Of a DNA stretch of 64,000 nt, positions 35,851 to 44,658 are shown one piece after another. Under the pieces are notes generated by a model. The model was given only the letters and a program-made list of their open reading frames with translations, was not told the DNA's origin and searched no databases. The DNA comes from Aurantiacibacter suaedae. GTDB taxonomy: Bacteria; Pseudomonadota; Alphaproteobacteria; Sphingomonadales; Sphingomonadaceae. Made by a program: the position numbers and the translations under genes. Within the stretch, counting starts at the first letter, position 1, and each line of letters opens with the position of its first letter. Location: contig NZ_SKCG01000004.1 of NCBI RefSeq assembly GCF_005434915.1, positions 124,001 through 188,000 on the forward strand, written 5' to 3'.

Positions 35851-37273
35851 CGGCGCTCTCCACCTCGCTTGCCCAGCCGCCGCCAAGCGCACGGAACACC
35901 GCGATCTGCTGGCGCGAGACGGCGGCGTCTTGATCGGCAAGCTCGGCACGCGCTTCGGCAAGGGTGCGCTCGGCATCGAGCGTTTCCAGCGAGTTGAGCA
36001 GACCCTCGCGGTTCTGCGCCCGCACGATACGTGCGGCATGTTCGGCGGCCTCGACAGCCTCCACCAGAATGCGGCGCCGTTCGAGCGCGCGCGCATAGCT
36101 GGACAGCGCCGTCTCCGCCTCTTGCAAGGCGGTGAGGACGGTGCCGTCGAAGGCGGCGAGCGACCCGGCGGAATCGGCCTCGGCGGCGTCGATGCGGGCG
36201 TAAATCGGCTCGCGGTTGGGGAAGGCCCAGTCGATCAGCGGGCCGAGCAGGAAACTGAGCGGGCCGCCGGTGAACAGATCGCCCACATCGGATGCGCGCG
36301 AACCAATCGACCCGCCAAGAGTGATGCGCGGATAAAAATCGGCGCGGGCGACCCCGATCCGGGCGCTATCGGCCAGCACCCGCTGCTCGGCCGCGCGAAC
36401 ATCGGGGCGGCGCGCGAGAAGCTGCGTTCCGTCGCCTACCGGCAGCGGCGCAGTGATCTCAAGCGGCACATTGCGATCGCCAATCCCCGGCGGCAAGGCG
36501 GCAGGCGCACGGCCCGTCAGCGTAGCCAGCGCGAACAGAGCGGCGCGGCGCTCGGCCTCGATGGCGGGAATGGTGGCGGCGCGCTGCTTTAGCAGGCTTT
36601 CGATTCGCGCCACGGCCAGCCCGTCGGTATAGCCGGCATCGTGCCGAACCCGGGTCAGCCGCAAGCTGTCTTCGAGCAGATCGACTATCGATTGCGCCAC
36701 CCGCAGCCGCGCAGCCGCGCTCGCCGCATCGGCATAGGCGCGCGTGGTATCCGCCACAACCATCACCCGCACCCCTTCGGCATCGGCCCGCGCCGCCGCG
36801 ACATCGCCGCGCGCTGCTGCCACGCCGCTGCTTACACGCCCAAACAGGTCGACCTCGTAGGCAAGATCGGCGCCGATAGAAAACTGGCCACCGTCGCGGT
36901 CCTGCCCCGGCGGGGTCTGAGCCTCGGCGGTGCGGCCATATCCGCCTGAGGCGTTCAGTCCTACCTGAGGCAGCCGGTCCGACTGCGCCCCGCGCAAGGC
37001 TGCCCGTGCCCGTGCGATCCGGGCGACCGACTGGCGGATGTCGGTGTTGGCGGCCAACGCATCGGCGATCAGCCCGTCAAGCACCGGGTCGCGATAGAGC
37101 TGCCACCAATTCTCGGGCAGCGGCGCCGGGCTGACGACCTCGGCCTCGGCGGAAAGGAAGGGGCCGGTTTCCACATCGGGGGTAGGGACTGAAGCGATGC
37201 GGTCCGGCCCCGCCGCGCAGGCCGCCAGGGCCAGCGCGGGAACGGCGGAAAGGAAGAGATTGCGAAAGGTCAT
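35837..37273 (-). CDS. Outer-membrane efflux channel lipoprotein (NodT/OprM family)
   Basis: This 478-residue protein has a lipobox (ALALAACAAGPD) and the family order: WWQLYRDPVLDGLIADALAANTDIRQSVARIARARAALRGA and a second repeat with LLARRPDVRAAEQRVLADSARIGVARADFYPRITLGGSIG. It forms a trimeric outer-membrane tunnel for the RND pump encoded just upstream. TAGGAGC precedes the ATG by 8 nt. It is the third pump component in the operon, 11 bp after the transporter gene. Confidence 0.95.
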   Translation of the reverse strand: MTFRNLFLSAVPALALAACAAGPDRIASVPTPDVETGPFLSAEAEVVSPAPLPENWWQLYRDPVLDGLIADALAANTDIRQSVARIARARAALRGAQSDRLPQVGLNASGGYGRTAEAQTPPGQDRDGGQFSIGADLAYEVDLFGRVSSGVAAARGDVAAARADAEGVRVMVVADTTRAYADAASAAARLRVAQSIVDLLEDSLRLTRVRHDAGYTDGLAVARIESLLKQRAATIPAIEAERRAALFALATLTGRAPAALPPGIGDRNVPLEITAPLPVGDGTQLLARRPDVRAAEQRVLADSARIGVARADFYPRITLGGSIGSRASDVGDLFTGGPLSFLLGPLIDWAFPNREPIYARIDAAEADSAGSLAAFDGTVLTALQEAETALSSYARALERRRILVEAVEAAEHAARIVRAQNREGLLNSLETLDAERTLAEARAELADQDAAVSRQQIAVFRALGGGWASEVESADEAG

Positions 37274-37284
37274 GAGCGATGCTC

Positions 37285-40200
37285 CTATTCGGCCGGCTGC
37301 ACGACGGGGGTTGCCTTGCCAGCACGGCCGGGGCCGCGCAGCGAAGCAAGCCGGTCGCCAAGCGCGCGGCAGAAAACGTAGAAAGTCGGCGTGAAGACGA
37401 GCCCGAACCCGGTTACCCCGAGCATGCCGAAGCATACCGCCGTACCCAGCGCCTGCCGGAGCTCGGCCCCTGCCCCGCTTGCGATCACCAGCGGTACCGA
37501 GCCGAGGATGAAGGCAAAGCTGGTCATCAGGATCGGACGCAAGCGGGTGCGTGCTGCCTCGATGGCGGCATCGACCGGCGACAGGCCGTGCAATGCCTCA
37601 CCCTGACGGGCGAACTCGACGATCAGGATCGCGTTCTTCGCCGACAGCGCGATCAGCACGACAAGGCCGATCTGGGTGAGGACATTGTTGTCCATACCCA
37701 TCACGTTCACCCCGATCATCGCCGCCAGCAGGCACATCGGCACGATCAGGATGATCGCCAGCGGCATGATCAGGCTCTCGTATTGCGCCGCCAGCACCAG
37801 GAACACGAGCAGCACGGCAAGGCCAAAGACATAGATCGCGGTGTTGCCGGTGTTGGCCTGCTGGAAGGCGATGCCGGTCCATTCGGTGGAATAACCCTGC
37901 GGCACCGTTTCGGACGCGACCTTCTCCATCGTCACCAACGATTGGCCGGTCGAGCTGGTGGGCGCGGTGTCACCATCGATAGCAACGGCAGGCGCGAGGT
38001 TGTAGCGGCTCACGCGGTAGGGGCCGGTGGTGTCGGTCACGGTCGCCAGCGAGCCGAGCGGAACCATCGCCCCGCTATTCGAGCGGGTATAAAGGTTGCC
38101 GATGTCGCTGACATCGTCGCGGTAGCCCGCATCGGCCTGCGCGGTGACACGGTAGGTCCGCCCCAGCAGGTTGAAGTCGTTGATGAAGGCGCTGCCGAGA
38201 TAGACCGAAAGCGTGTCGAAGATATCGCTCGGGGCGACGCCGAGAAGCTGCGCCTTGTCGCGGTCGATATCGGCCTTCACGCGCGGGGTGCCGGTGTCGA
38301 AGAAGGTGTATACCCCGGCCAGCCCTTCCTGCTGGTTGGCCTCGCCGATCATGGCATAGGCCACCTCCTGCAACTTGCGGTAACCTTCGCCCGAATTGTC
38401 CTTCAGCATCATGCGGAAGCCACCTGCCGAGCCGATGCCCTGGATGACGGGAGGCTTCACCAGCATCAGCCGCGCCTCGGTAATGTCGGCGGCGGCCGCC
38501 TGCGCCTTGGCGATCAGCTCGTCGACCGAGCGGCCATTGCCGTTCCGGTCCTCGAAATCGTCCAGCACCCAGTAAGCGGCGGCAGAGCTGGCGGACTGGG
38601 TCTGCGTGGTGCCGTCGAAGCCCGACAGCATGATCCCGCCCCTGACGCCCTCGATCGGCAGGACGCGTTCGGCGACCTTCTTCATCACCGCGTCGGTCCG
38701 CGTGGTGGACGAGCCGGGCGGAAGCTGGATAACCGAAACGAAGTAGCCCTGATCCTGCTGCGGGATGAAGCCGGTGGGAGTGGCGGCCAGCGTAAGGCCG
38801 GTGAGGCCGATCAGCACGCCATAGGCCAGCATCATCCGCTTCGGCATCGCCACCAGCCGCGCCGTCAACCGGGCATAGCTTTCGCTGAAGCGTTCGAAGC
38901 CCGCATTGAACTTCTCGCCCGCGCGATCGATCGCCTTGCGCCAGCGCGGCGCATCTTCGGGCAGGTGTTCGTGCGGCTTGAGCAGCAGCGCAGACAGCGC
39001 CGGCGACAAGGTAAGCGACACGAACAGCGAGATGATTGTCGCCGCCGAAATCGTGACCGCGAACTGCTTGTAGAACTCGCCCGACATCCCGCCCATGAAC
39101 AGCGTCGGCACGAACACCGCGCAGAGCACGAGCACGATGGCGATCAGCGCGGTGCCCACCTCGTCCATCGAGCGGCGCGCTGCCTCCAGCGGGCTATGCC
39201 CCGCCTCTAGGTTACGCTCGACGTTCTCGACCACGACGATGGCGTCGTCGACCACGATGCCGATGGCGAGCACCAGCCCGAACAGCGAGAGGTTGTTGAG
39301 CGAATAGCCGAGCATTGCCAGCACGGCGAAGGTGCCCACCAGCGAGATCGGGATGGCGAGCACCGGAATGATCGAGGCGCGCGCCTTCTGCAGGAACACA
39401 ACGATCACCAGCACCACCAGCACCACGGCTTCCAGCAGCGTGTGCAGCACGGCATCGATGCTCTGGGCGATGAATTCGGTCGGGTTGTAAACGATGCGGT
39501 ATTCGAGGCCCTGCGGAAAGTCGTCCGCCAGCTCGGCCATGGTCGCCTTCACGCCCTCCGCCGCATCAAGCGCGTTGGAGCCGGGCTTCTGGTAAATTGG
39601 CAGGATCACCGAATCGGTGTCGTTCAGATAGGAAGAGGTGGAATAGTCCGCCGCGCCGATCTCCACCCGCGCCACGTCGCTCACCCGGATCTGCCTGCCC
39701 TGATCGTCGGTGCGGATCACCACCTCGCCGAACTGCGCCGGGCTGGTGAACCGCCCTTGCGTCTCGACATTGAGCTGGAAGGCGGAATCTGGGCTCGGCT
39801 GCTGGCCCAGCGTACCGGCGGCAACCTGCACGTTCTGCGCCCGCAGCGCGCTGACGATATCGCTACCCGTCAGACCCAGCGCCGCCGCGCGGCCCGGATC
39901 GATCCACACGCGCATCGCCAGTTCGCGCTGGCCGAACAGCTCCACATTGCCCACCCCTTCAAGCCTGGCGAGCCGATCCTTGATGCGGGTCTGCGCATAG
40001 TTGGAGATATATTCGCGGTCGAGCGAGGCATCGGGCGAGATCAGATTGACCACCATCAGGAAGTCAGGCGTGGTCTTGCGGGTAACGATGCCGAGCCGCC
40101 GCACCTCTTCGGGCAAGCGCGCTTCGGCAATCGCCACGCGGTTCTGCACCAGCACCTGCGCCTCGTCGAGGTCGGTGCCGGGCGCGAAGGTGACGGTGAT

Positions 40201-40473
40201 CGTCATCCGCCCGTCGCCGGTGGATTCGCTCGACTGGTAAAGCATCCCGTCGACGCCGTTGATCTCCTGCTCGATCGGGTTCGCCACCGTGTCGGCCACC
40301 GTCTCGGCCGATGCGCCGGGATAGGTCGCGGTGACGGTGACGGTCGGCGGGACGATGTCCGGATACTGGCTGATCGGCAGGAAGAAGTAGGAGATCGCAC
40401 CGACCAGCGTCACCAGCACCGCAAGAACGCTGGCAAAGATCGGTCGATCGATGAAGAAACGGGAAATGTTCAT
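37285..40473 (-). CDS. RND multidrug efflux transporter (HAE1, AcrB/MexB family)
   Basis: This 1062-residue inner-membrane pump uses the proton gradient to expel hydrophobic drugs. The N-terminus MNISRFFIDRPIFASVLAVLVTLVG is characteristic, as are the proton-relay aspartates in GIVVDDAIVVVENVERNLE, the twelve membrane segments with two large periplasmic loops, and NVQVAAGTLGQQP in the pore-domain region. It sits between adaptor and channel genes. Its ATG follows the adaptor gene by 73 bp. Substrates cannot be deduced. Confidence 0.97.
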   Translation of the reverse strand: MNISRFFIDRPIFASVLAVLVTLVGAISYFFLPISQYPDIVPPTVTVTATYPGASAETVADTVANPIEQEINGVDGMLYQSSESTGDGRMTITVTFAPGTDLDEAQVLVQNRVAIAEARLPEEVRRLGIVTRKTTPDFLMVVNLISPDASLDREYISNYAQTRIKDRLARLEGVGNVELFGQRELAMRVWIDPGRAAALGLTGSDIVSALRAQNVQVAAGTLGQQPSPDSAFQLNVETQGRFTSPAQFGEVVIRTDDQGRQIRVSDVARVEIGAADYSTSSYLNDTDSVILPIYQKPGSNALDAAEGVKATMAELADDFPQGLEYRIVYNPTEFIAQSIDAVLHTLLEAVVLVVLVIVVFLQKARASIIPVLAIPISLVGTFAVLAMLGYSLNNLSLFGLVLAIGIVVDDAIVVVENVERNLEAGHSPLEAARRSMDEVGTALIAIVLVLCAVFVPTLFMGGMSGEFYKQFAVTISAATIISLFVSLTLSPALSALLLKPHEHLPEDAPRWRKAIDRAGEKFNAGFERFSESYARLTARLVAMPKRMMLAYGVLIGLTGLTLAATPTGFIPQQDQGYFVSVIQLPPGSSTTRTDAVMKKVAERVLPIEGVRGGIMLSGFDGTTQTQSASSAAAYWVLDDFEDRNGNGRSVDELIAKAQAAAADITEARLMLVKPPVIQGIGSAGGFRMMLKDNSGEGYRKLQEVAYAMIGEANQQEGLAGVYTFFDTGTPRVKADIDRDKAQLLGVAPSDIFDTLSVYLGSAFINDFNLLGRTYRVTAQADAGYRDDVSDIGNLYTRSNSGAMVPLGSLATVTDTTGPYRVSRYNLAPAVAIDGDTAPTSSTGQSLVTMEKVASETVPQGYSTEWTGIAFQQANTGNTAIYVFGLAVLLVFLVLAAQYESLIMPLAIILIVPMCLLAAMIGVNVMGMDNNVLTQIGLVVLIALSAKNAILIVEFARQGEALHGLSPVDAAIEAARTRLRPILMTSFAFILGSVPLVIASGAGAELRQALGTAVCFGMLGVTGFGLVFTPTFYVFCRALGDRLASLRGPGRAGKATPVVQPAE

Positions 40474-40546
40474 GGACGCACTCCGGGCGTAAATTGGGGC
40501 GTGGTTCGGGGCATGAAGCCGGGTTTGTTCCTGCCGTGCGCGCGCC

Positions 40547-41878
40547 TTAGCGAGCGAGGCTGGCCGAGGCGGCGGGCGGCAAGTTCGGCGCCTTTCGTTC
40601 CTCTGCTTCAGCCGATGCAGTGATGGCGATGGTGCCGTTCTGCACGCTCACCTTCTGTCCGGGCATCGCCATCTGGAGCCCCTCGATAATTACGCGATCC
40701 GAAGGCTCGAGCCCGCTCTCGATCACGCGCAGCTGCCCCACCAGCGGGCCAAGTTCCACCGCGCGGGCCGCGACGGTGCCGTCCTTCTCGACCACCATCA
40801 GCAGCTTGCGCGTCTGATCGGTGGCAACGGCCGTATCGGGCACCAGCAGGGCCTCGTGTGTCCCGCCCGATGCCAGCCGCATCCGGCCGAACAGGCCCGA
40901 GGCAAGAAAGCCCTCGCCATTGCGAACCACAGCGCGCGCCCGAATGGTGCCCGACTGGCTGTCGAGCCCGTTATCGGTGAAGTCGAGCGTGCCGTGCCAG
41001 CGATAGTCGGCCTCGTCCTGCAGGCGGATTTCAACCGGAGTTCCCTTGTCGAGGCCTTCGCGGCGCGCCTTGAGAAACAGTGCTTCCGAACCGGTGAATT
41101 CGAAATAGATCGGATCGACCGCATCGATGGTGGTCAGCAGCGTCGCCGCACTGCCGCCGCCACCCGAGACGAGGTTGCCTGCGTCGATACGGCGGTCCGA
41201 AATGCGCCCCGAGATCGGCGCGCGCACCGTGGTGAACCCGAGATCAAGCGAGCGCGAGGACACCCGGGCCCGCGCTGCGGCAAGCGTGGCGGCATAGTTG
41301 CGGACCTCGGCCTGCAAACGGTCGATTTCGGTCTCGGCGATGGCATCGTCGCTCACCAGACGCTGGGCACGCGCCAAGTTGTCCTGCGCCAAGGCCAGCG
41401 CGCTTTCAGCGCGGGCGGCATCGGCCTGCGCTTCGGCCAGCGCGGCGCGATAGGTGCGCGGATCGATGGTGAAAAGCGGCGCGCCCTTCTGCACGAACTG
41501 GCCGTCGGTGAAATGGACCTGCGTGATCTGGCCGGAAACCTGCGGGCGCACCTCCACGCTGCGGCTCGCCTTGAACCGGCCCACGAACTCATCCCACTCA
41601 GTGATTTCCTGCTGCAAGGGCTGCGCCACAGTGACGGCAGGCGGCGCGGCGGCGGCCTGCGGTTCGGGCGCACTGCCGAGCAACCACCAGGCACCGGCCA
41701 GAGCCGCAGCTATCGCCAGGCCAAGCCAGATGCGCCTGCCGCGCCCATTCGATGCGGGCTTCTTCTCGGAATGGACCGCATCTCCTCGATCCGGGTCATC
41801 GAGAATCTCGGCGATGTGCTGGGCGCGGTGCGCCTCGGCGGAATCGTTGCTGTAGCGATCGAACGGTGTGTCCAACAT
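40547..41878 (-). CDS. RND efflux periplasmic adaptor (AcrA/MexA family)
   Basis: This 443-residue membrane-fusion protein has an unusually long cytoplasmic N-terminus of about 50 residues (EILDDPDRGDAVHSEKK), one membrane span (IWLGLAIAAALAGAWWLL), a lipoyl half motif (VEVRPQVSGQITQVHFTDGQFVQKGAPLFTIDPRTY), a coiled hairpin and the second half motif GFTTVRAPISGRISDRRID. It bridges the pump to the outer-membrane channel. Operator-like palindromes lie in the 224-bp gap upstream, consistent with TetR control. Confidence 0.95.
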   Translation of the reverse strand: MLDTPFDRYSNDSAEAHRAQHIAEILDDPDRGDAVHSEKKPASNGRGRRIWLGLAIAAALAGAWWLLGSAPEPQAAAAPPAVTVAQPLQQEITEWDEFVGRFKASRSVEVRPQVSGQITQVHFTDGQFVQKGAPLFTIDPRTYRAALAEAQADAARAESALALAQDNLARAQRLVSDDAIAETEIDRLQAEVRNYAATLAAARARVSSRSLDLGFTTVRAPISGRISDRRIDAGNLVSGGGGSAATLLTTIDAVDPIYFEFTGSEALFLKARREGLDKGTPVEIRLQDEADYRWHGTLDFTDNGLDSQSGTIRARAVVRNGEGFLASGLFGRMRLASGGTHEALLVPDTAVATDQTRKLLMVVEKDGTVAARAVELGPLVGQLRVIESGLEPSDRVIIEGLQMAMPGQKVSVQNGTIAITASAEAEERKAPNLPPAASASLAR

Positions 41879-42020
41879 CGGCTGTCCCTGACCTTATCAA
41901 GACAAGCGTCCCGGCCTCCAAAAGCACAGGCTCTCGAAGCAAAACGCGTGTTATTCGGATGGATCGAATGCCGACAGCACCCGACCGCCGCGCAGTGACG
42001 AAGCGCCACGCGACTATCTG

Positions 42021-42078
42021 TACCGATAAGTATGTAATCTGGCGTTCAGGTCAAGCGGAATTTCTGTACCGCTAGGTA
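42021..42078. promoter_or_regulatory. Two operator-like sites (TACC-N4-GGTA) upstream of the RND operon
   Basis: TACC-GATA-AGTA (42021-42032) and TACC-GCTA-GGTA (42067-42078) share half-sites and spacing with the perfect palindrome at the TetR gene start (42701-42714). Their centres are 46 bp apart. They lie in the only sizeable gap before the adaptor gene and are the probable binding sites of the neighbouring TetR protein. Confidence 0.65.
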
Positions 42079-42080
42079 TT

Positions 42081-42098
42081 TTTTCGCAGCTGCGAAAA
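42081..42098. promoter_or_regulatory. Perfect 18-bp palindrome after the TetR gene
   Basis: TTTTCGCAGCTGCGAAAA reads the same on both strands, 5 bp downstream of the TetR stop codon and directly beside an operator-like site. With no loop it is a poor hairpin terminator, so it could be a second regulator's site. The function is unknown. Confidence 0.35.
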
Positions 42099-42102
42099 GA
42101 GG

Positions 42103-42702
42103 CTACTTCGAAGGCCAGGAAAGAAGCGCCGATTCAACAACTTGGGTAAGCTCTGCCCGACTTGCGCCTGACTGCGCCTGCACCGACATCCCCTGCATCA
42201 GCGCAAGAAGATAACGCGTGATCGCGGTTGCCTCGGTCGGAACGGTGAATTCGCCGGCGTCGATGGCGCGCTGCATCCGTTCGACAATAAGCTGCTTTGC
42301 CGATTCTGCGCGGGCATTCACATGGTCGCGAATGGAAGGCTCGACACTCTGGCAAGCGACCGAAGCGATCACGCCCATGCAGCCACGGCATTCGCCTCCG
42401 GTCGCGACGTCGACAGAGCCCATCAGCAGCGTTTCGGCAACCGCGCGGGCGCTGGGTGCCTCCATCGCCTCGCGGATGTAGGCCTGCTTGTCTCGCTCAT
42501 AAAGATCGAGCGTCTGACGAAACAGCGCCTCCTTGTTACCGAACGCGGCATAGAGGCTGGGCCGGGTGATCCCCATGGCTTCTGTAAGATCGGTCAGCGA
42601 GGCGCCTTCGTAGCCCTTCTGCCAGAACAGGCGAAGAGCATTTGCGAGGGCCTCGTCCTTGTCGAATTCGCGCGGTCTACCTCTGGTCGCAAGCTTTTCC
42701 AT
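42103..42702 (-). CDS. TetR-family repressor of the RND efflux operon
   Basis: This 199-residue protein has the TetR DNA-binding domain: GRPREFDKDEALANALRLFWQKGYEGASLTDLTEAMGITRPSLYAAFGNKEALF. The ligand domain contains a cysteine-rich stretch (GGECRGCMGVIASVACQS), which could make it redox-, electrophile- or metal-responsive. It is upstream of and co-oriented with the efflux operon. A perfect palindrome overlaps its own start codon, pointing to autoregulation plus control of the pump. Confidence 0.92.
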   Translation of the reverse strand: MEKLATRGRPREFDKDEALANALRLFWQKGYEGASLTDLTEAMGITRPSLYAAFGNKEALFRQTLDLYERDKQAYIREAMEAPSARAVAETLLMGSVDVATGGECRGCMGVIASVACQSVEPSIRDHVNARAESAKQLIVERMQRAIDAGEFTVPTEATAITRYLLALMQGMSVQAQSGASRAELTQVVESALLSWPSK

Positions 42703-42714
42703 ACCTTAAGGTAT
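42701..42714. promoter_or_regulatory. TetR autoregulatory operator candidate
   Basis: ATACCTTAAGGTAT is a perfect 14-bp palindrome overlapping the TetR start codon (42700-42702). It contains the TACC-N4-GGTA core also found twice in front of the efflux operon. Binding here would block translation start and transcription. Confidence 0.7.
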
Positions 42715-42850
42715 AGAACTCTTGGGCAAAAATACAATGGCCTGCGGGGCCCGTGAGGATGCGCCGTGACCTTGCTTTTGCAGACTTGGCCTGTCTCGCA
42801 AAAACTGGTCAGGCGCGTGCTCGCGTGCCAAGGCCTTCACGGAGGTTTCC

Positions 42851-43405
42851 ATGCCGCGACTGATCCTTTTCAACAAACCCCATGGCGTGCTGTGCCAGTT
42901 CACCGATCGTGGCACTGCTGGCTCGAAGCGGCCAACCTTGTCGGACTTCATCGATATACCCGGTGTCTATCCTGCTGGCCGGCTGGATCTCGATAGCGAG
43001 GGCCTGCTGCTGCTGACGGACGACGGGCGGCTGCAAGCGCGGATTGCCGAGCCGAAATACAAGATGGCGAAAACCTATCTCGTGCAGGTAGAAGGCGATG
43101 TCTCCGCAGACAGCCTCGACAGGCTTCGCAAGGGCGTGCAGCTAAAGGATGGCATGACCCGGCCAGCCCACGCCGAACGCGTAGAAGATCCGCAGCTGTG
43201 GCCCCGCGACCCCCCGGTGCGCTACCGCAAGTCTGTGCCCGATTGCTGGCTCAAGCTCTCGATCCGCGAAGGCAAAAATCGTCAGGTGCGCCGGATGACG
43301 GCGGCGGTTGGGCATCCCACCCTCAGGCTTGTGCGCTGGTCCATCGGCGACTGGTCAATCGAAGGCCTGGGGCTGGGAGAGTGGCGCGAGATTAGCGTGC
43401 CCTAG
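42851..43405 (+). CDS. rluE: 23S rRNA pseudouridine synthase, RluE type
   Basis: This 184-residue enzyme isomerises a uridine of 23S rRNA. It begins directly with the catalytic domain ([20 protein letters not shown]), without an S4 domain, as in the RluE subgroup. The catalytic Asp lies in [20 protein letters not shown], and the later conserved [15 protein letters not shown] region closes the active site. GGAGG lies just upstream of the ATG. It is divergent from the TetR gene and is probably monocistronic. Confidence 0.93.
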   Translation: MPRLILFNKPHGVLCQFTDRGTAGSKRPTLSDFIDIPGVYPAGRLDLDSEGLLLLTDDGRLQARIAEPKYKMAKTYLVQVEGDVSADSLDRLRKGVQLKDGMTRPAHAERVEDPQLWPRDPPVRYRKSVPDCWLKLSIREGKNRQVRRMTAAVGHPTLRLVRWSIGDWSIEGLGLGEWREISVP

Positions 43406-43420
43406 CCCTTCGTACGGCAG

Positions 43421-44584
43421 CTAATCTTCGGTATCGAAGGCAAGGCTGCCCTGATCGAAAAACGTCTTGAGCAATGTAAGCACCGGCGGCGACGCGGCGA
43501 CATCGCGATCAAGCGTGAAGCAATCATTCGAGCAGACCAGTTCTGTGAAAGCCACGACATCGCCCGAGCATTCGAAGCTCTGCCCATCGACGAACAGCAG
43601 CAGCAACTCTGGCCCCTGCCGGAAAAAGGAAAACCGGCTGGCCGGATTTCGGCGCAGTGGCGATCCGCTGGCAATGCCTGACTGCAACGCTTCGATGTCG
43701 ACAGGCTCTTCCGGCCGCCAGTCGATATCGGGATATTTGCGCGCTGTGTTGTATTGTCCGAACCACTTGGCAAAGGCCGCCGGATCAAGCATTTTTTCCG
43801 CGATCATGCCATTGAGCCGCGCCATCGCCGCCCCCGAAATCTCACCCTGATTGGCTTGCGCCTCCAGACCCGGATCACGGTAGCGACTGTCGTCCTGCAG
43901 ATTGTCGAGCACATCGTCGCAATAGTGGGCGATCAGTTCGCTCGTTGAGGGCGCACGAAAACCGACTGAGTAGGTCATGCAATCGTCGCCAAGGGCCACG
44001 CCATTATGGGCGATGCCGGGCGGCACATAAAGAATGTCGCCCGGCTCGAGAATCCATTCCTCGGTAGCCTCGAAACTGGCGAGCAGACGCAAATCGTCAT
44101 GCGGCAACAGTTCGGTATGGGAAGTGCACATCGAGCCGAGTTGCCAGAGGCGCTTTCCACAGCCCTGGACAAGAAACACGTCATACTGATCGAAATGCGG
44201 GCCGACGCCGCCGCCATCGCTGGCATAACTGACCATCACATCATCGATCCGCCAATTGGGGATGAAGCGGAACGGCGTGATGAGCGCGGCAACGTCGGGT
44301 ATGTGATGATCGACAGCCTGGACGAGCAGTGTCCATGGTTTGGCTCCGAGCCGATCGAACCGCGCTTCTGCAAACGGGCCATGTTCGACCTGCCAGGCCC
44401 GCTGCGGCTGGCCGCTTGCTTGCTCGATCAGGCGCGCCTCGATGCCTTCTTCGCAGGCAAGGCCAGCCAGTTCATCGGCTTCGAGCGGGTTGCGCCAATC
44501 TTTCCAGGGATTCCTGATGAGCAGTGGCTTGCGCTGCCAATAGTTGCGCAGAAAACCATCGATGTCGAAATCTCGAAACTGCAT
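43421..44584 (-). CDS. Ribosomal oxygenase of the RoxA/YcfD JmjC-cupin family
   Basis: This 387-residue Fe(II)/2-oxoglutarate oxygenase has a cupin with the metal triad H-x-D...H: His130 and Asp132 in GVGPHFDQYDVFLVQG and His193 in VPPGIAHNGVALG. The N-terminal FLRNYWQRKPLLIRNP and the C-terminal helical plus winged domain match YcfD, which hydroxylates an arginine of ribosomal protein L16. The length and residue spacing are close to the E. coli protein. The ATG at MQFRDF is chosen because upstream sequence has no family match. Confidence 0.9.
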   Translation of the reverse strand: MQFRDFDIDGFLRNYWQRKPLLIRNPWKDWRNPLEADELAGLACEEGIEARLIEQASGQPQRAWQVEHGPFAEARFDRLGAKPWTLLVQAVDHHIPDVAALITPFRFIPNWRIDDVMVSYASDGGGVGPHFDQYDVFLVQGCGKRLWQLGSMCTSHTELLPHDDLRLLASFEATEEWILEPGDILYVPPGIAHNGVALGDDCMTYSVGFRAPSTSELIAHYCDDVLDNLQDDSRYRDPGLEAQANQGEISGAAMARLNGMIAEKMLDPAAFAKWFGQYNTARKYPDIDWRPEEPVDIEALQSGIASGSPLRRNPASRFSFFRQGPELLLLFVDGQSFECSGDVVAFTELVCSNDCFTLDRDVAASPPVLTLLKTFFDQGSLAFDTED

Positions 44585-44658
44585 AGATACTCGCGTGTTC
44601 AATCGCATCCGGGCGGCTGCGCGACCGCAAGTCTGACAATCGAGCCCAAAGAGCAAGC

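Noticed and set aside
37279-39210. A 643-codon plus-strand frame inside the RND transporter
   Set aside because: The RND pump is full length and convincing on the minus strand. The antisense product is a His/Arg/Gln-rich shadow.
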